Shown: positions 8,426 through 17,234, numbered from the stretch's first letter. The stretch: 64,000 bases of DNA from Streptacidiphilus rugosus AM-16 (GCF_000744655.1 NZ_JQMJ01000004.1:4588001-4652000); one strand, 5' to 3'. The notes: generated by a model from the sequence alone, not told the origin. Numbers and translations: made by a program.

Positions 8426-9749
8426 CCTCGTCGCGGACGTCGCCGCCTACCTCGCCTGCCTGGTCAGCCTGGCCGGGACGGCGGGGAAGCTGTGGCTGGA
8501 CCGCGGCCGGCGCTCCGACCCCATCCTGCGCCACGGCTACCTCTTCGGGGCGCTGCTCGGTACGGCCCTGGCGCTCACCGCCCCGGTCAGCGCCCAACTC
8601 GCCGCGCGGGTGCTGCCGCTGTCCGACCTCAGCCTGCTCGTGCTCGCGGCCGACCAGCTGAAGGTCGTCGCGGTCGGCGCGCTGGCCACGTCCGCGTACT
8701 GGACCCTGCCCGAGCCGGTCGCCCGCCGGTCGGCCCGGCGGCAGGCGGCGCTGACCGCGCTGGTCTGCCTGGCCGAGGTCGCCGCGTTCCTCACGGCCGG
8801 TCCGACCCGGTCCGGGGACACGGTGGTCGTCGACGGCTCCGGGCGCGGAGCGCTGGTGGCGTACATCGTGCTGTTCACCCTCCACTGCGTCTGGTGCCTG
8901 GCCGTGTTCGGCACGCTCATGGTGCGTGCCGCCGGGTACGCGGGGCCCGGCGTCCTGCGCCTCGGCCTGCTGCTCATGGCGGCAGCTGCCCTGGCCGGCC
9001 TGGTGTGGACCTCGGACAACCTCACCGACATCGCCTCCGTGCTGGCCCGCGGCACCGAGGACGGCGCCGAGAGCACCCTGTCGGCGGTCTCGGCCGCCGT
9101 CTGCGTGTCCCTGGGATTCTCCGGGGGCACCGCGTCGACCTGGGCGGGCCCGATCGGCCGCCGGATCGGGCGCCGACGGGCCCGCCGGGACTGCGCCAGG
9201 CTCGCCCCGCTCTGGGAGGCCGTCGCCGCGGCGCTGCCCGCCGTCGAACTGCGCACCCGGGCCGGGTCCGCCGCGAACGGCGCTCCGGGGCCCGCCGGCG
9301 GCGACGCGTTGTTCACCCGGTACCGGCGGGTCATCGAGATCCGCGACGGTCAGCTCGCCCTCGGCGTGTGTGTGCATCCGGGGGTTCCCGGCTGGGTCGC
9401 CCTGGCGACCGCGCCGCTGCCGGAGCACGAGCGCGGGAGCGCCGCCGAAGCGGCCTTCCTGGCGGCGGCCCTGGAGGCGGCGGCGCTGGGGCGGCGCTTC
9501 CCCGACGGCCCCGGGATGCAGGGCGTCGTCCCGCCGACGTCCCAGGGCGTCGCCGGAGAGGTCACCCGACTGGCCGGGGTCGCCCAGGCCTTCCGGTCCT
9601 CGCCCGCCGTCTCGGCCGTGCGGGAGCGTGTGCGGGCCGAGCTGCTGGCCGAGCCGCCGACCGGACCGGGAGGCGAGCCGGGCACAGAGCCGGGAACCAC
9701 CGAGGCGGGCCCCGCGCGGCTGTGGGCCCGACGAAGCGATGCAACGTAG
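8418..9749 (+). CDS. MAB_1171c-family multi-pass membrane protein
   Basis: A 443-residue protein. Roughly the first 260 residues contain about seven hydrophobic segments interrupted by short charged loops. The remainder is soluble and probably cytoplasmic, starting at the basic stretch RRIGRRRARRD. The family is annotated as a putative transporter, but no biochemical function is known to me. It is translationally coupled to the IrrE-like gene, which suggests a membrane sensor or partner for the metallopeptidase and the XRE regulator. Confidence 0.78.
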   Translation: MDDLVADVAAYLACLVSLAGTAGKLWLDRGRRSDPILRHGYLFGALLGTALALTAPVSAQLAARVLPLSDLSLLVLAADQLKVVAVGALATSAYWTLPEPVARRSARRQAALTALVCLAEVAAFLTAGPTRSGDTVVVDGSGRGALVAYIVLFTLHCVWCLAVFGTLMVRAAGYAGPGVLRLGLLLMAAAALAGLVWTSDNLTDIASVLARGTEDGAESTLSAVSAAVCVSLGFSGGTASTWAGPIGRRIGRRRARRDCARLAPLWEAVAAALPAVELRTRAGSAANGAPGPAGGDALFTRYRRVIEIRDGQLALGVCVHPGVPGWVALATAPLPEHERGSAAEAAFLAAALEAAALGRRFPDGPGMQGVVPPTSQGVAGEVTRLAGVAQAFRSSPAVSAVRERVRAELLAEPPTGPGGEPGTEPGTTEAGPARLWARRSDAT

Positions 9750-10179
9750 ACGAACCGGCCGTCGGGGCTGATTTCGGTCAACCGGCGACCGAATCATGGT
9801 GCTTGACGGTGGATCACCAAGCAGTGCAGGCTGACGCGCGTCAGCTGACATGAATATCAGCCAGCTTGTCTTCATTTCAGCTGTCGACGCGTGTTTCGGG
9901 CTCGATCCAAGGGGGGACGCATGCCCGCGCTGAGGAGCGACGACGGCCGACGGCCGGTCGCCACCCGGTCAGGTGGACACGGCGCAGCCGCGGTGTCACC
10001 GACGACCGGACCGCACATCGCCTGAGACGCCCAGGGAAGGCGTTCCAACCGGCGGACCCGCGCACGGTCGGGTCCATGCGTGTCCGGGAAGACACGCGTG
10101 TCCGGGAAGAGTTGACGACGTACCGGTGTGCGACGGACAACCGTGTTCCACGCCGTCGTCCGGTATGGGGGTGTGAGAC
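9750..10179. other. 430-bp non-coding region upstream of the thioesterase-regulator operon
   Basis: No credible gene was found. Near the left end, GATTTCGGTC and GACCGAATC (9770-9795) form an imperfect hairpin that may terminate the upstream trio. An AT-richer patch with ATGAATATCAG follows. The right part has the 15-bp direct repeat and a TTGACG box listed separately. Confidence 0.5.
10078..10117 (+). promoter_or_regulatory. Direct repeat and candidate -35 box of the thioesterase-regulator operon
   Basis: The 15-mer GCGTGTCCGGGAAGA occurs at 10078-10092 and again at 10096-10110, an 18-bp period. It is followed immediately by TTGACG (10112-10117). The matching -10 box is weak. The position, 63 bp before the thioesterase start, suits an activator site. 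Confidence 0.45.
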
Positions 10180-10941
10180 ATGGCAGAGGATCTTGGACCG
10201 TGGTTCCATCGGTTCAGCCGGACCGATGGCGGCGTGCGACTGTTCTGCTTCGCGCACGCCGGTGGCGGCGCGTCGGCGTTCCGCGACCTGTCACGGGCCC
10301 TGGCGCCGGACGTCCAGGCCTACGGCGTGCAGTATCCCGGGCGGCAGGACCGGCTGGGCGAGCCGTGCCTGGACAGCCTGCCCGAAGTCGGCGCGCTGGT
10401 CGCCGCCGAGATCCGCAGGCTCGGCGTCGGCCCCGACCGGCCGTACGCGCTGCTCGGGCACAGCATGGGCGCGACCGTCGCCTTCGAGGCGGCCCGGCTG
10501 CTGGAAGCGTCCGGCACCGGCCCCGTCGCGTTCTTCGCCTCCGGCCGGATCGCGCCGGACGCGCCACCGCATCTGGGCGGCAGGCTGCTCGACGACCAGG
10601 CGCTGCTGGCCGATCTGCGCCGGCTGGGCGGCACCACCGGCGACGTGCTGACGGACCCGCGCCTGCTGGCGCTGCTGCTGCCGGCCCTGCGCGCCGACTA
10701 CGGGGCGGTGCAGCGCTACGTCTACGACGGGCCGCGCCCCGCGCTGGCCTGCCCGGTCGTCGGCATGGTGGGGACGGCGGACGTGCGGGTGTCGGTCGCC
10801 GACGTGAAGCCGTGGGCCGACTTCACCTCCGGCCCCTTCGCCTGCCACGAGTTCCCCGGCGGCCACTTCTACCTCGACGAGAACCTGCCCGGGGTGACCG
10901 CGCTGATCCGGTCGGTGCTCCGCTCGGAGCCGCGGAGATGA
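10180..10941 (+). CDS. Type II thioesterase of the NRPS cluster
   Basis: An alpha/beta-hydrolase of 253 residues, the usual size for GrsT/RifR-like editing thioesterases. Ser95 lies in the nucleophile elbow GHSMGA, the acid is likely in the GTADVRVS region, and His229 lies in FPGGHFYL. Such enzymes remove misprimed acyl groups from carrier proteins in the cytoplasm. No NRPS in the window has a visible integral thioesterase domain, so a role in release cannot be excluded. The stop codon overlaps the next start (ATGA). Confidence 0.9.
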   Translation: MAEDLGPWFHRFSRTDGGVRLFCFAHAGGGASAFRDLSRALAPDVQAYGVQYPGRQDRLGEPCLDSLPEVGALVAAEIRRLGVGPDRPYALLGHSMGATVAFEAARLLEASGTGPVAFFASGRIAPDAPPHLGGRLLDDQALLADLRRLGGTTGDVLTDPRLLALLLPALRADYGAVQRYVYDGPRPALACPVVGMVGTADVRVSVADVKPWADFTSGPFACHEFPGGHFYLDENLPGVTALIRSVLRSEPRR

Positions 10942-12356
10942 GGAACGACCTGCTGCTCTCGCTGCGCATCCAGCGTGGATGGACGCAGGAGGAGCTCTCC
11001 GAGCGCTCCGGCATCAGCGTCCGGACCATCCGCAACCTGGAGTGCGGGCGCATCCACACCCCGCGCCGCAGCTCACTGGACCTGCTGCTGTCCGTGCTCG
11101 ACCCTGAGCTGCGGAGCCTGGCACGGATCGGCGGGACCAGGGACGAGCTCGGCTCCGACCCCGCGGCCGACCTCCCGCCCGTCGCCGAGAACCCCACCCC
11201 CGGCGCCGCAGCCGGCGGCTCCGCACCGGCCGGCGCCCCGCTCGGACGCGCCGGGCGGCCGGAACGCGACCCGGCCCCGATCAAGGGCCCCGGCCTGCGC
11301 CCCACCTCCGTGGCACTGACCGGATCCTTCGCGGCCTGGCGCGGCCCGCAGCCGCCCCGCACCCCGCTGATCGGCAGGGAACGGGAGCTGCGCAGACTGA
11401 CCGAGGCGGTGGGCAGCGCCGCCGTCACCGTCCTGACCGGCCCGGGCGGCATCGGCAAGACCCGCCTGGCGCTCGAGGCGGCACGCCGCACCGCCGGCGC
11501 GTTCCCCGGCGGGGTGGCCGTGGCGCAGCTCGGCAGGATCGCCGCCGCCGCGGCGGTCAACGGCGGCGAGGGGCCCACCGTGCTCTCCGCCGCCCAGCAG
11601 GCCGTCGCCGAGGCGCTGGGCGCCGAACGCCAGCCCCGCGGGGGCCTCGCCACACTGCTGGTGCTGGACACCGCGGAACACCTGCCGCAGCTGACCGCCC
11701 TGCTGGTGGAGCATCTGCGCGAGGCCTGGCCCGACCTGCGGCTGATCATCACCACCCGCCGCCGGCCGGCCGTCCCCGAGGCCCTGGTCCTGGAGATCGA
11801 GCCGCTCAGTCCCGAGCACTCGGTGCAGCTCATCTGCTCCCGGCTGGCCTCGGACTCTGTCACCAGCGGGATGTCGGACTCACCGGACCTGGTCACCGAG
11901 CTCTGCAAGGAGCTGGACCACGTCCCGCGGCTCATCGAGTTCGCCGCCTACTGGCTGCGCAACGTCCCGATCACCGCGCTGCTCTCGCTGGAGCACGTCG
12001 TGGAGCTGCTGGGCTTCCCCGACTTCTCCGCACTGCCGCACCAGCGGTCGCTCAGGGACAGTCTGGAGTGGAGCTGGGTACCACTGACGGAGAGTCAGCG
12101 ACGGTTCCTGGTGCGGATGGCCGAGCACGACCGGCCGGTCTTCAGCGACGCCGGCGACCTCGCCGCGCTGGAGCCCGGAGTCAGCCACAGCGAGGCGGTC
12201 GGGCTGCTGGCCGGGCTCGCCGACGCGTCGCTGCTCCAGGTCAGCCGGGGCGCCCGGTACGAGTACCGGATGCTGCGCCATGTCCGGGCCTTCGTCCGGC
12301 ACCGCAGTCGCGTGGAGCCGAGGACCCCCGCCGGTCTGGTGCCCAGCTGCCCCTGA
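10938..12356 (+). CDS. XRE-HTH / NB-ARC-like ATPase transcriptional regulator
   Basis: A 472-residue candidate pathway regulator. Residues 1-65 form an XRE HTH (QRGWTQEELSERSGISVRTIRNLE). A proline-rich linker follows to about 140, then a STAND-type NTPase with Walker A GPGGIGKT (about 167-174) and a Walker B-like LLVLDTAEHL. The protein ends soon after the winged-helix part, so it lacks the long TPR tail and the SARP activation domain of AfsR-like relatives. The start at 10938 is fixed by the 4-nt overlap with the thioesterase stop; the frame is open further upstream, but that part overlaps the thioesterase gene. It probably controls this cluster. Confidence 0.83.
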   Translation: MRNDLLLSLRIQRGWTQEELSERSGISVRTIRNLECGRIHTPRRSSLDLLLSVLDPELRSLARIGGTRDELGSDPAADLPPVAENPTPGAAAGGSAPAGAPLGRAGRPERDPAPIKGPGLRPTSVALTGSFAAWRGPQPPRTPLIGRERELRRLTEAVGSAAVTVLTGPGGIGKTRLALEAARRTAGAFPGGVAVAQLGRIAAAAAVNGGEGPTVLSAAQQAVAEALGAERQPRGGLATLLVLDTAEHLPQLTALLVEHLREAWPDLRLIITTRRRPAVPEALVLEIEPLSPEHSVQLICSRLASDSVTSGMSDSPDLVTELCKELDHVPRLIEFAAYWLRNVPITALLSLEHVVELLGFPDFSALPHQRSLRDSLEWSWVPLTESQRRFLVRMAEHDRPVFSDAGDLAALEPGVSHSEAVGLLAGLADASLLQVSRGARYEYRMLRHVRAFVRHRSRVEPRTPAGLVPSCP

Positions 12357-12391
12357 GCGTGGCGTCACGTCCGCCCGGCAGCTTCACAGTT

Positions 12392-12421
12392 GCCGGTCCT
12401 GCCGCCTGCGGCAGGACCGGC
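12392..12421 (+). terminator. Perfect 14-bp hairpin terminator after the regulator
   Basis: GCCGGTCCTGCCGC and its exact complement GCGGCAGGACCGGC are separated by only 2 nt, followed by a T-richer stretch. It would separate the thioesterase-regulator operon from the aminotransferase. Confidence 0.75.
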
Positions 12422-12429
12422 ACCGCTTG

Positions 12430-12447
12430 TTGCTGGTGCTTTGCCTG
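12430..12447 (-). promoter_or_regulatory. GGCAA-type direct-repeat site upstream of the aminotransferase
   Basis: Read on the minus strand this is CAGGCAAAGCACCAGCAA, two (G/A)GCAA half-sites 11 bp apart. It resembles the sites at 34101-34118, 41402-41420 and 41427-41442 and lies 35 bp before the aminotransferase start. Confidence 0.45.
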
Positions 12448-12481
12448 TCTCCTCCCGAGCACGGTGTGGCGTACTACGGGT

Positions 12482-13738
12482 ATGACCGAGACTCTCGCCG
12501 TTCCCGGCGCCGCCGAGCTGATCCGCGCTGCCGCGAGCCATCTCGTTCCCGGCATCACCGACCTGCATCGGCTGCTCGGCGCGGGCGGCACGGAGGAGTC
12601 CGCCGAGGGCGCCGAGGTGCGCCTCAGCAACGGCCGGACGCTGCTGGACTTCGGCAGCTACGCGGTGACCCTGTTCGGCCACCGGCCCCCCGAGGTCGTC
12701 GACGCGGTCCACCGGGCCCTGGACACCATGCCCACCTCCACCCGGCTGGTCGCCAACCCGGTGACGGCCGCGCTGGCGAGCAGGCTGGCCGGGCTGGTCG
12801 CCCCGGAGCGGCTGCGCCGGATCTGGCTCGGACTGACCGGCTCCGACGTCGTCGAGGCCGTGCTGAAGCTGTCCATCGCCGCCACCGGCACCACCTCCGT
12901 GCTGGCCGCGCAGGGCGCGTTCCACGGCAAGAGCATGGGCGCGCTGGCCCTCACCGCCGACGGCGAACGCCGCACCCCCTTCGCCGGGTTCCTCGGCGAC
13001 GTCCGGCATCTGCCCCTGGAACCGGACGCGGTACGGCGGGCGGCACAGGAACGCCCCTTCGCCGCGCTGATCGTCGAACCGGTGCAGGGCGAGGGCGGCG
13101 GTCGTCCGCTGCCTCCGGCGCTGCTGCGCCAGTGGGCCGAGGACGCCCGCAGGGTCGGCGCGTTCGTCATCGCCGACGAGATCCAGTGCGGCCTGCGCCG
13201 GTGCGGTCCCGTCTCGGTGTCGGAGTCCGTCGGCATGGACGCGGACGCGGTGCTGTTCGGCAAGCCGCTGGGCGGCGGCGTCCTGCCGCTGTCCGCGGCC
13301 CTGTGCAGCGAGCGGCTCTACGCGCCGCTGCTGGCCGACCCGTTCCTGCACACCTCCACCTTCAGCGGCCACCCCGCCTCCTGCGCGGCCGGTCTCGCCG
13401 CCCTGGACCTGCTGGACGCGCACCTGGACGACTTCGCCCGGGTGGGCAGGCGGCTGGCCGAGGGAGTAGCCCTGCTGGCCGCCCAGCACCCGGGGGTGGT
13501 CGCCGAAGGACGCACCCTCGGCCTCTTCGGCGCGCTGGAGCTGGCCGACCGCTCCTGCTCCAGCCTGGCCCTCATGGAGGCGGGACGCCGCGGCCTGCTG
13601 CTCGCGCCCTGCCTGAGCGAGCCGACCGTGCTGCGGATCCTGCCCCCTGTCGTCGTCACGGACGAACAGCTCGACCGCGCGATGGGAATCCTGGACACCG
13701 TCCTGGCCTCGGTGGCACGGCGCACCGCGGCCCGCTGA
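12482..13738 (+). CDS. Class III PLP-dependent aminotransferase
   Basis: A 418-residue fold-type I aminotransferase of the ornithine/diaminobutyrate/lysine group. Asp232 (DEIQCG) should bind the pyridine nitrogen and Lys261 (LFGKPLGGG) should form the Schiff base. Enzymes of this class usually move an omega-amino group. In this cluster it probably makes a diamino acid or another amine building block; one adenylation domain of the large NRPS has an acidic pocket that would suit a basic residue. The exact substrate is not readable. It lies 90 bp before the A-T-C NRPS on the same strand. Confidence 0.88.
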   Translation: MTETLAVPGAAELIRAAASHLVPGITDLHRLLGAGGTEESAEGAEVRLSNGRTLLDFGSYAVTLFGHRPPEVVDAVHRALDTMPTSTRLVANPVTAALASRLAGLVAPERLRRIWLGLTGSDVVEAVLKLSIAATGTTSVLAAQGAFHGKSMGALALTADGERRTPFAGFLGDVRHLPLEPDAVRRAAQERPFAALIVEPVQGEGGGRPLPPALLRQWAEDARRVGAFVIADEIQCGLRRCGPVSVSESVGMDADAVLFGKPLGGGVLPLSAALCSERLYAPLLADPFLHTSTFSGHPASCAAGLAALDLLDAHLDDFARVGRRLAEGVALLAAQHPGVVAEGRTLGLFGALELADRSCSSLALMEAGRRGLLLAPCLSEPTVLRILPPVVVTDEQLDRAMGILDTVLASVARRTAAR

Positions 13739-13753
13739 GCCGCGCCGGCGCAC

Positions 13754-13800
13754 AGAACCGAACCCGCGCGGAGAACCGAACCCGCGCGGAGAACCGATCC
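13754..13800. repeat. 18-bp tandem repeat in the leader of the A-T-C NRPS
   Basis: The unit AGAACCGAACCCGCGCGG occurs at 13754-13771 and 13772-13789, and a partial third copy follows at 13790-13800. It lies between the aminotransferase stop and the ribosome-binding site (GGAGGA, 13815) of the next gene. Confidence 0.8.
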
Positions 13801-13828
13801 GCACCGATCCGCACGGAGGACGAGACCC

Positions 13829-16800
13829 ATGCCCGCCTCTGCCGCATCCGCCGCCATCAGCGCCGAGCCGACCGCGCCGGTGCTCGAACGCGGCCCGTCG
13901 GCCGGGAGCTCCGGGGTCGTCCCCGGCGCCGGATCGACGATCCACCAGGCCCTGCGCGCCCAGGCCCGGCGCACGCCCGACAGCGTCGCGCTGGTGCACG
14001 CCGGAGAGTCCCTCGACTACCGCGAGCTCGACCGGCGGTCCGACGACGCGGCCCGGCGGCTGGCGTCGATGGGGGCCGGACCGGGCAGCATCGTCCCGGT
14101 CCGGCTGAGCCGATCGACGGCCCTGGTGGTCGTGGTGCTCGGGGTGCTCAAGTCCGGAGCGGCCTACTCGCTGCTCGACCCGGCCTGGCCCGACGAGCGG
14201 GTCGCCGACGTGCTGCGGCAGACCTGCGCCCGCCTCTTCGTGACCGACACCCCGCTGCCCCAGGACTTCCCGCTCGACGTGCCGGTGTGGTCCCCGGCGA
14301 AGGAGCCAGCCCCCGCCGGCCCCGCGTTCGTGGCCGAGCGCGAGGTCTCCCCTGCGGATCCCGCGTGCGTCTACTTCACCTCGGGCAGCACCGGCCGCCC
14401 CAAGGGCGCGGTCTCCCCGCACAGCGGCAGTGTCCGGCTGGTGACGCCCGACGGCTTCGCCGAGACCGGCCCGGGATCGGTCACCTCGCTTGCGGCGGCG
14501 ATGCCCTGGGACCTGTTCAGCCTGGAGCTGTGGGCGCCGCTGCTGACCGGCGGGCGGCTGGTCGTCAGCGACGAGCCCTACCTGACCGGTCCCTCGCTGC
14601 GGGCGCTGATCCGCGACGAGGGCCTCACCTGGGTGTGGACCACGACCTCGCTGTTCAACATGCTCGTGGACGAGGAGCCCGACTGCTTCACCGGGCTGAA
14701 GACGGTGATGGTCGGCGGCGAGCGGCTCTCACCGCCGCACGTGGCCGCGTTCCTCGCCGCCCATCCAGGGATCGCCCTGGTCAACGGCTACGGACCGGTG
14801 GAGAACACGGTCTTCGCCAGCACCCACCGGATCCGCCCGGAGGACTGCGGGATCCCCGGCGGCATCCCCATCGGGGTGCCGGTGCCGGGCACGACCGTGC
14901 ACGTCCTGGACCCCGAGGGCCGGGAGTGCCCGGACGGGACCGTCGGCGAACTCTGCTTCGCCGGCACCGGTCTGGCCGTCGAGTATCTCGGGCAGCCCGA
15001 GCTGACCGCGGAGAAGTTCCCGGTGCTGGAGCTGGAGGGGCGGCGCGTGCGGGTCTACCGCAGCGGCGATCTGGGGCTCCGCGACGCCGAGGGGCTGCTG
15101 CACTACCGCGGGCGGATCGACCGTCAGGTGAAGATCCGCGGCCACCGGATCGAACCCGAGGAGGTCGAGGCCGTCATCCGGCGGCTGCCCGGTGTCGCCC
15201 GCTGCGTCGTGCTGCCCGCACTCGCCGCCGACGGCGCCTGCACCGGCCTGCTGGCCTTCGTCACCCCCGACGCCGACGCCGACGCCACCGCCACGGCTGG
15301 GGCGGGCGGCGCGGAACGGCTCGACACGGCCGGGCTGCTCTCCCGGCTGCGCACCCTGGTCCCCGCCTACCTGCTGCCCGCCTCCCTGGTGGAGGTCCCC
15401 GAGATCCCGCTGAACGCCAACGGCAAGCTCGACACCGCGGCCCTGCTGGCCCAACTGCCGACGGACGCACGGGCCCAGGCATCGACCGGAGCGAGCAGGG
15501 CCGAAGCGAGCGCGCCCGGCGAGGTCGCCGAGGAGGACCTGGAGCTGCCGGCGCAGCCGCTTCCCGCGCTGGTCGCCCGTGTCTTCGCCGAACTGACCGG
15601 ACGACACCCGGCCGCAGTGGCCGCCGACGCCACGCTGGCCCTGCTCGGCGGCACCTCGCTGGACGCGGGCCGGGCCGCCGCCCGGATCGGCCAGGCCCTG
15701 GGCCGGACGCTTCCGGTCTCGCAGCTGTTCCGCACCCCGTCGGTCCGTGCGCTCGCCGACTGGCTGGCCGGGACCGCCTCCCCCGAGCAGCCGGAGCAGC
15801 CGTCCGGCGACGCCGACCAGCTCGCCGTCGAACTGACGCCGCTGCAGCGGTACTTCCTGATCGAGCACCTGGCCGCGCCGGACGACGTCACCCAGCACTG
15901 CGTGGGGGCCTGGCGGATCGCCGGCCGGCCGAACCGCCGGGTGCTGCGCGCGGCCGTCGAGCACGTGCACCGCAGGCACCGGGCGCTGGGCAGCCGCTAC
16001 GTCCTGGACGTCACCCCGGTCCTGGTGCCCGGCGACGCGCCCGCGCCGCCGATGCGGGAGCTGATCGTGGACACCGAGGCCGAGGCCCACACGGCGCTGG
16101 CCAGGGAACTCGGTCGCCCGTTCCGGCTGGAGACCGGCTACGTCTGGCAGGCCGTCTTCGTCGCGGTGCGCCAGACGCCGGTCACCTTCGTCGGCCTGGC
16201 CGCGCACCACATCGCCTTCGACGGCACCTCCGTCGCGGTGCTCGCGCACGACCTCGGCGCCGCCTACCGGGCGCTGCGCGCGGGCGGCGAGCCGGACCTG
16301 CCCGAAGCGCCCGACCCGGCCGCGGTCGCCCGGGCCAGGCGGGCACAGCTCGCCTACGTCGACCGGGCGGAGCAGGAGCGGCACTGGCAGAACGCCCTGG
16401 ACGGCATCCCCGACCTGACCCTGCCCGCCGACGCGCTCCCCGACGCGGCCGCGACGGAGCCGGGCGGGCCCGGGGCCGCCGTGGTCGCGGGCAGGATCGA
16501 CGCGGACACGGTGCGCGGGCTGACCGCACTCGCGGCCCGCACCGGCGCCAGTGCCTATGTCGTCCACCTGGCCGCCTTCGGCGCGGCCCTCGCCGCGCTC
16601 ACCGGTCAGCGCGACTTCGGCGTGGTGACACCCGTCAACCTGCGCGGCGACGCCGCCGTGGACAACGCGGTCAACTGCCTGATCAACCCGGTCTGCCTGC
16701 GGCTGCGCCCGCGCACGGAGGCGGCGACCGAAGCGGCGGTGGCCGAGACGGCTGCCGTCGTGGCAGGGGCGTTCGCGGCGCAGGACCTCTCGCTGCCGGA

Positions 16801-17167
16801 GATCATCGCCCTGCTCGGGCGTCCGGTGGACGGCCCGCGCGCACCGCTGGCCCAGGTGATGCTCGCCTTCCAGGACACCAGGACGCCGGTGCTGGATCTC
16901 GGCGACGTGGCCGCCGAGATCGTCATGCCGCTCTACCCCGAGGTGCCGGACGGGATCGTCGCCGGGCTGTGGCCCGAGGGGGCCGCCCACTCCTACCCCG
17001 GCGTGCCCGCCGAGCTCTTCGCCGAGGTCTGGCCGGGCGCCGACGGCAGCGCGCGGCTGCTGGTGGAGTACCAGCCGGCCAGGGTCGACAGGGCGTTCGC
17101 CCGGCGCCTGCTGGACGCCTTCGCCGGGCAACTGCAGCAGTACGCGGGGGATGCGCACTCCGGCTGA
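13829..17167 (+). CDS. Nonribosomal peptide synthetase, A-T-C
   Basis: A 1112-residue protein with an unusual domain order. Adenylation domain at about 35-540 with the ATP loop [10 protein letters not shown] (about 184) and ANGK near its end; carrier domain at about 570-645 with GGTSL (Ser near 609); condensation domain at about 668-1105 with an intact AHHIAFDG. Reading the ten pocket positions by the GrsA scheme gives D-L-L-W-M-G-G-V-F-K, closest to valine-type pockets; this is my own alignment and only a guess. A terminal C domain without a following module suggests transfer onto a carrier or free amine elsewhere, possibly trans-loading of the large NRPS or product release. GGAGGA lies 8 nt before the ATG. 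Confidence 0.92.
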   Translation: MPASAASAAISAEPTAPVLERGPSAGSSGVVPGAGSTIHQALRAQARRTPDSVALVHAGESLDYRELDRRSDDAARRLASMGAGPGSIVPVRLSRSTALVVVVLGVLKSGAAYSLLDPAWPDERVADVLRQTCARLFVTDTPLPQDFPLDVPVWSPAKEPAPAGPAFVAEREVSPADPACVYFTSGSTGRPKGAVSPHSGSVRLVTPDGFAETGPGSVTSLAAAMPWDLFSLELWAPLLTGGRLVVSDEPYLTGPSLRALIRDEGLTWVWTTTSLFNMLVDEEPDCFTGLKTVMVGGERLSPPHVAAFLAAHPGIALVNGYGPVENTVFASTHRIRPEDCGIPGGIPIGVPVPGTTVHVLDPEGRECPDGTVGELCFAGTGLAVEYLGQPELTAEKFPVLELEGRRVRVYRSGDLGLRDAEGLLHYRGRIDRQVKIRGHRIEPEEVEAVIRRLPGVARCVVLPALAADGACTGLLAFVTPDADADATATAGAGGAERLDTAGLLSRLRTLVPAYLLPASLVEVPEIPLNANGKLDTAALLAQLPTDARAQASTGASRAEASAPGEVAEEDLELPAQPLPALVARVFAELTGRHPAAVAADATLALLGGTSLDAGRAAARIGQALGRTLPVSQLFRTPSVRALADWLAGTASPEQPEQPSGDADQLAVELTPLQRYFLIEHLAAPDDVTQHCVGAWRIAGRPNRRVLRAAVEHVHRRHRALGSRYVLDVTPVLVPGDAPAPPMRELIVDTEAEAHTALARELGRPFRLETGYVWQAVFVAVRQTPVTFVGLAAHHIAFDGTSVAVLAHDLGAAYRALRAGGEPDLPEAPDPAAVARARRAQLAYVDRAEQERHWQNALDGIPDLTLPADALPDAAATEPGGPGAAVVAGRIDADTVRGLTALAARTGASAYVVHLAAFGAALAALTGQRDFGVVTPVNLRGDAAVDNAVNCLINPVCLRLRPRTEAATEAAVAETAAVVAGAFAAQDLSLPEIIALLGRPVDGPRAPLAQVMLAFQDTRTPVLDLGDVAAEIVMPLYPEVPDGIVAGLWPEGAAHSYPGVPAELFAEVWPGADGSARLLVEYQPARVDRAFARRLLDAFAGQLQQYAGDAHSG

Positions 17168-17180
17168 GCCGCACAGACGA

Positions 17181-17215
17181 AGGAGGGGCGGGGTGACGAC
17201 ACCCCCGCCCCTCCT
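17181..17215. terminator. Hairpin terminator between convergent genes
   Basis: AGGAGGGGCGGGG pairs with CCCCGCCCCTCCT around a short loop, with one bulged C. It serves the ends of the A-T-C NRPS and the DUF1707 gene. Confidence 0.7.
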
Positions 17216-17234
17216 TTCCAACTCCCCCGCCGGT

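Noticed and set aside
10128..10937. N-terminal extension of the XRE/NTPase regulator into the thioesterase gene
   Set aside because: The extension is arginine-rich shadow sequence. The HTH begins exactly at the ATG that overlaps the thioesterase stop.
12280..17196. A 1638-codon plus-strand frame overlapping the aminotransferase and the A-T-C NRPS
   Set aside because: Arginine-rich shadow in another frame. The two genes have complete motifs in their own frames.
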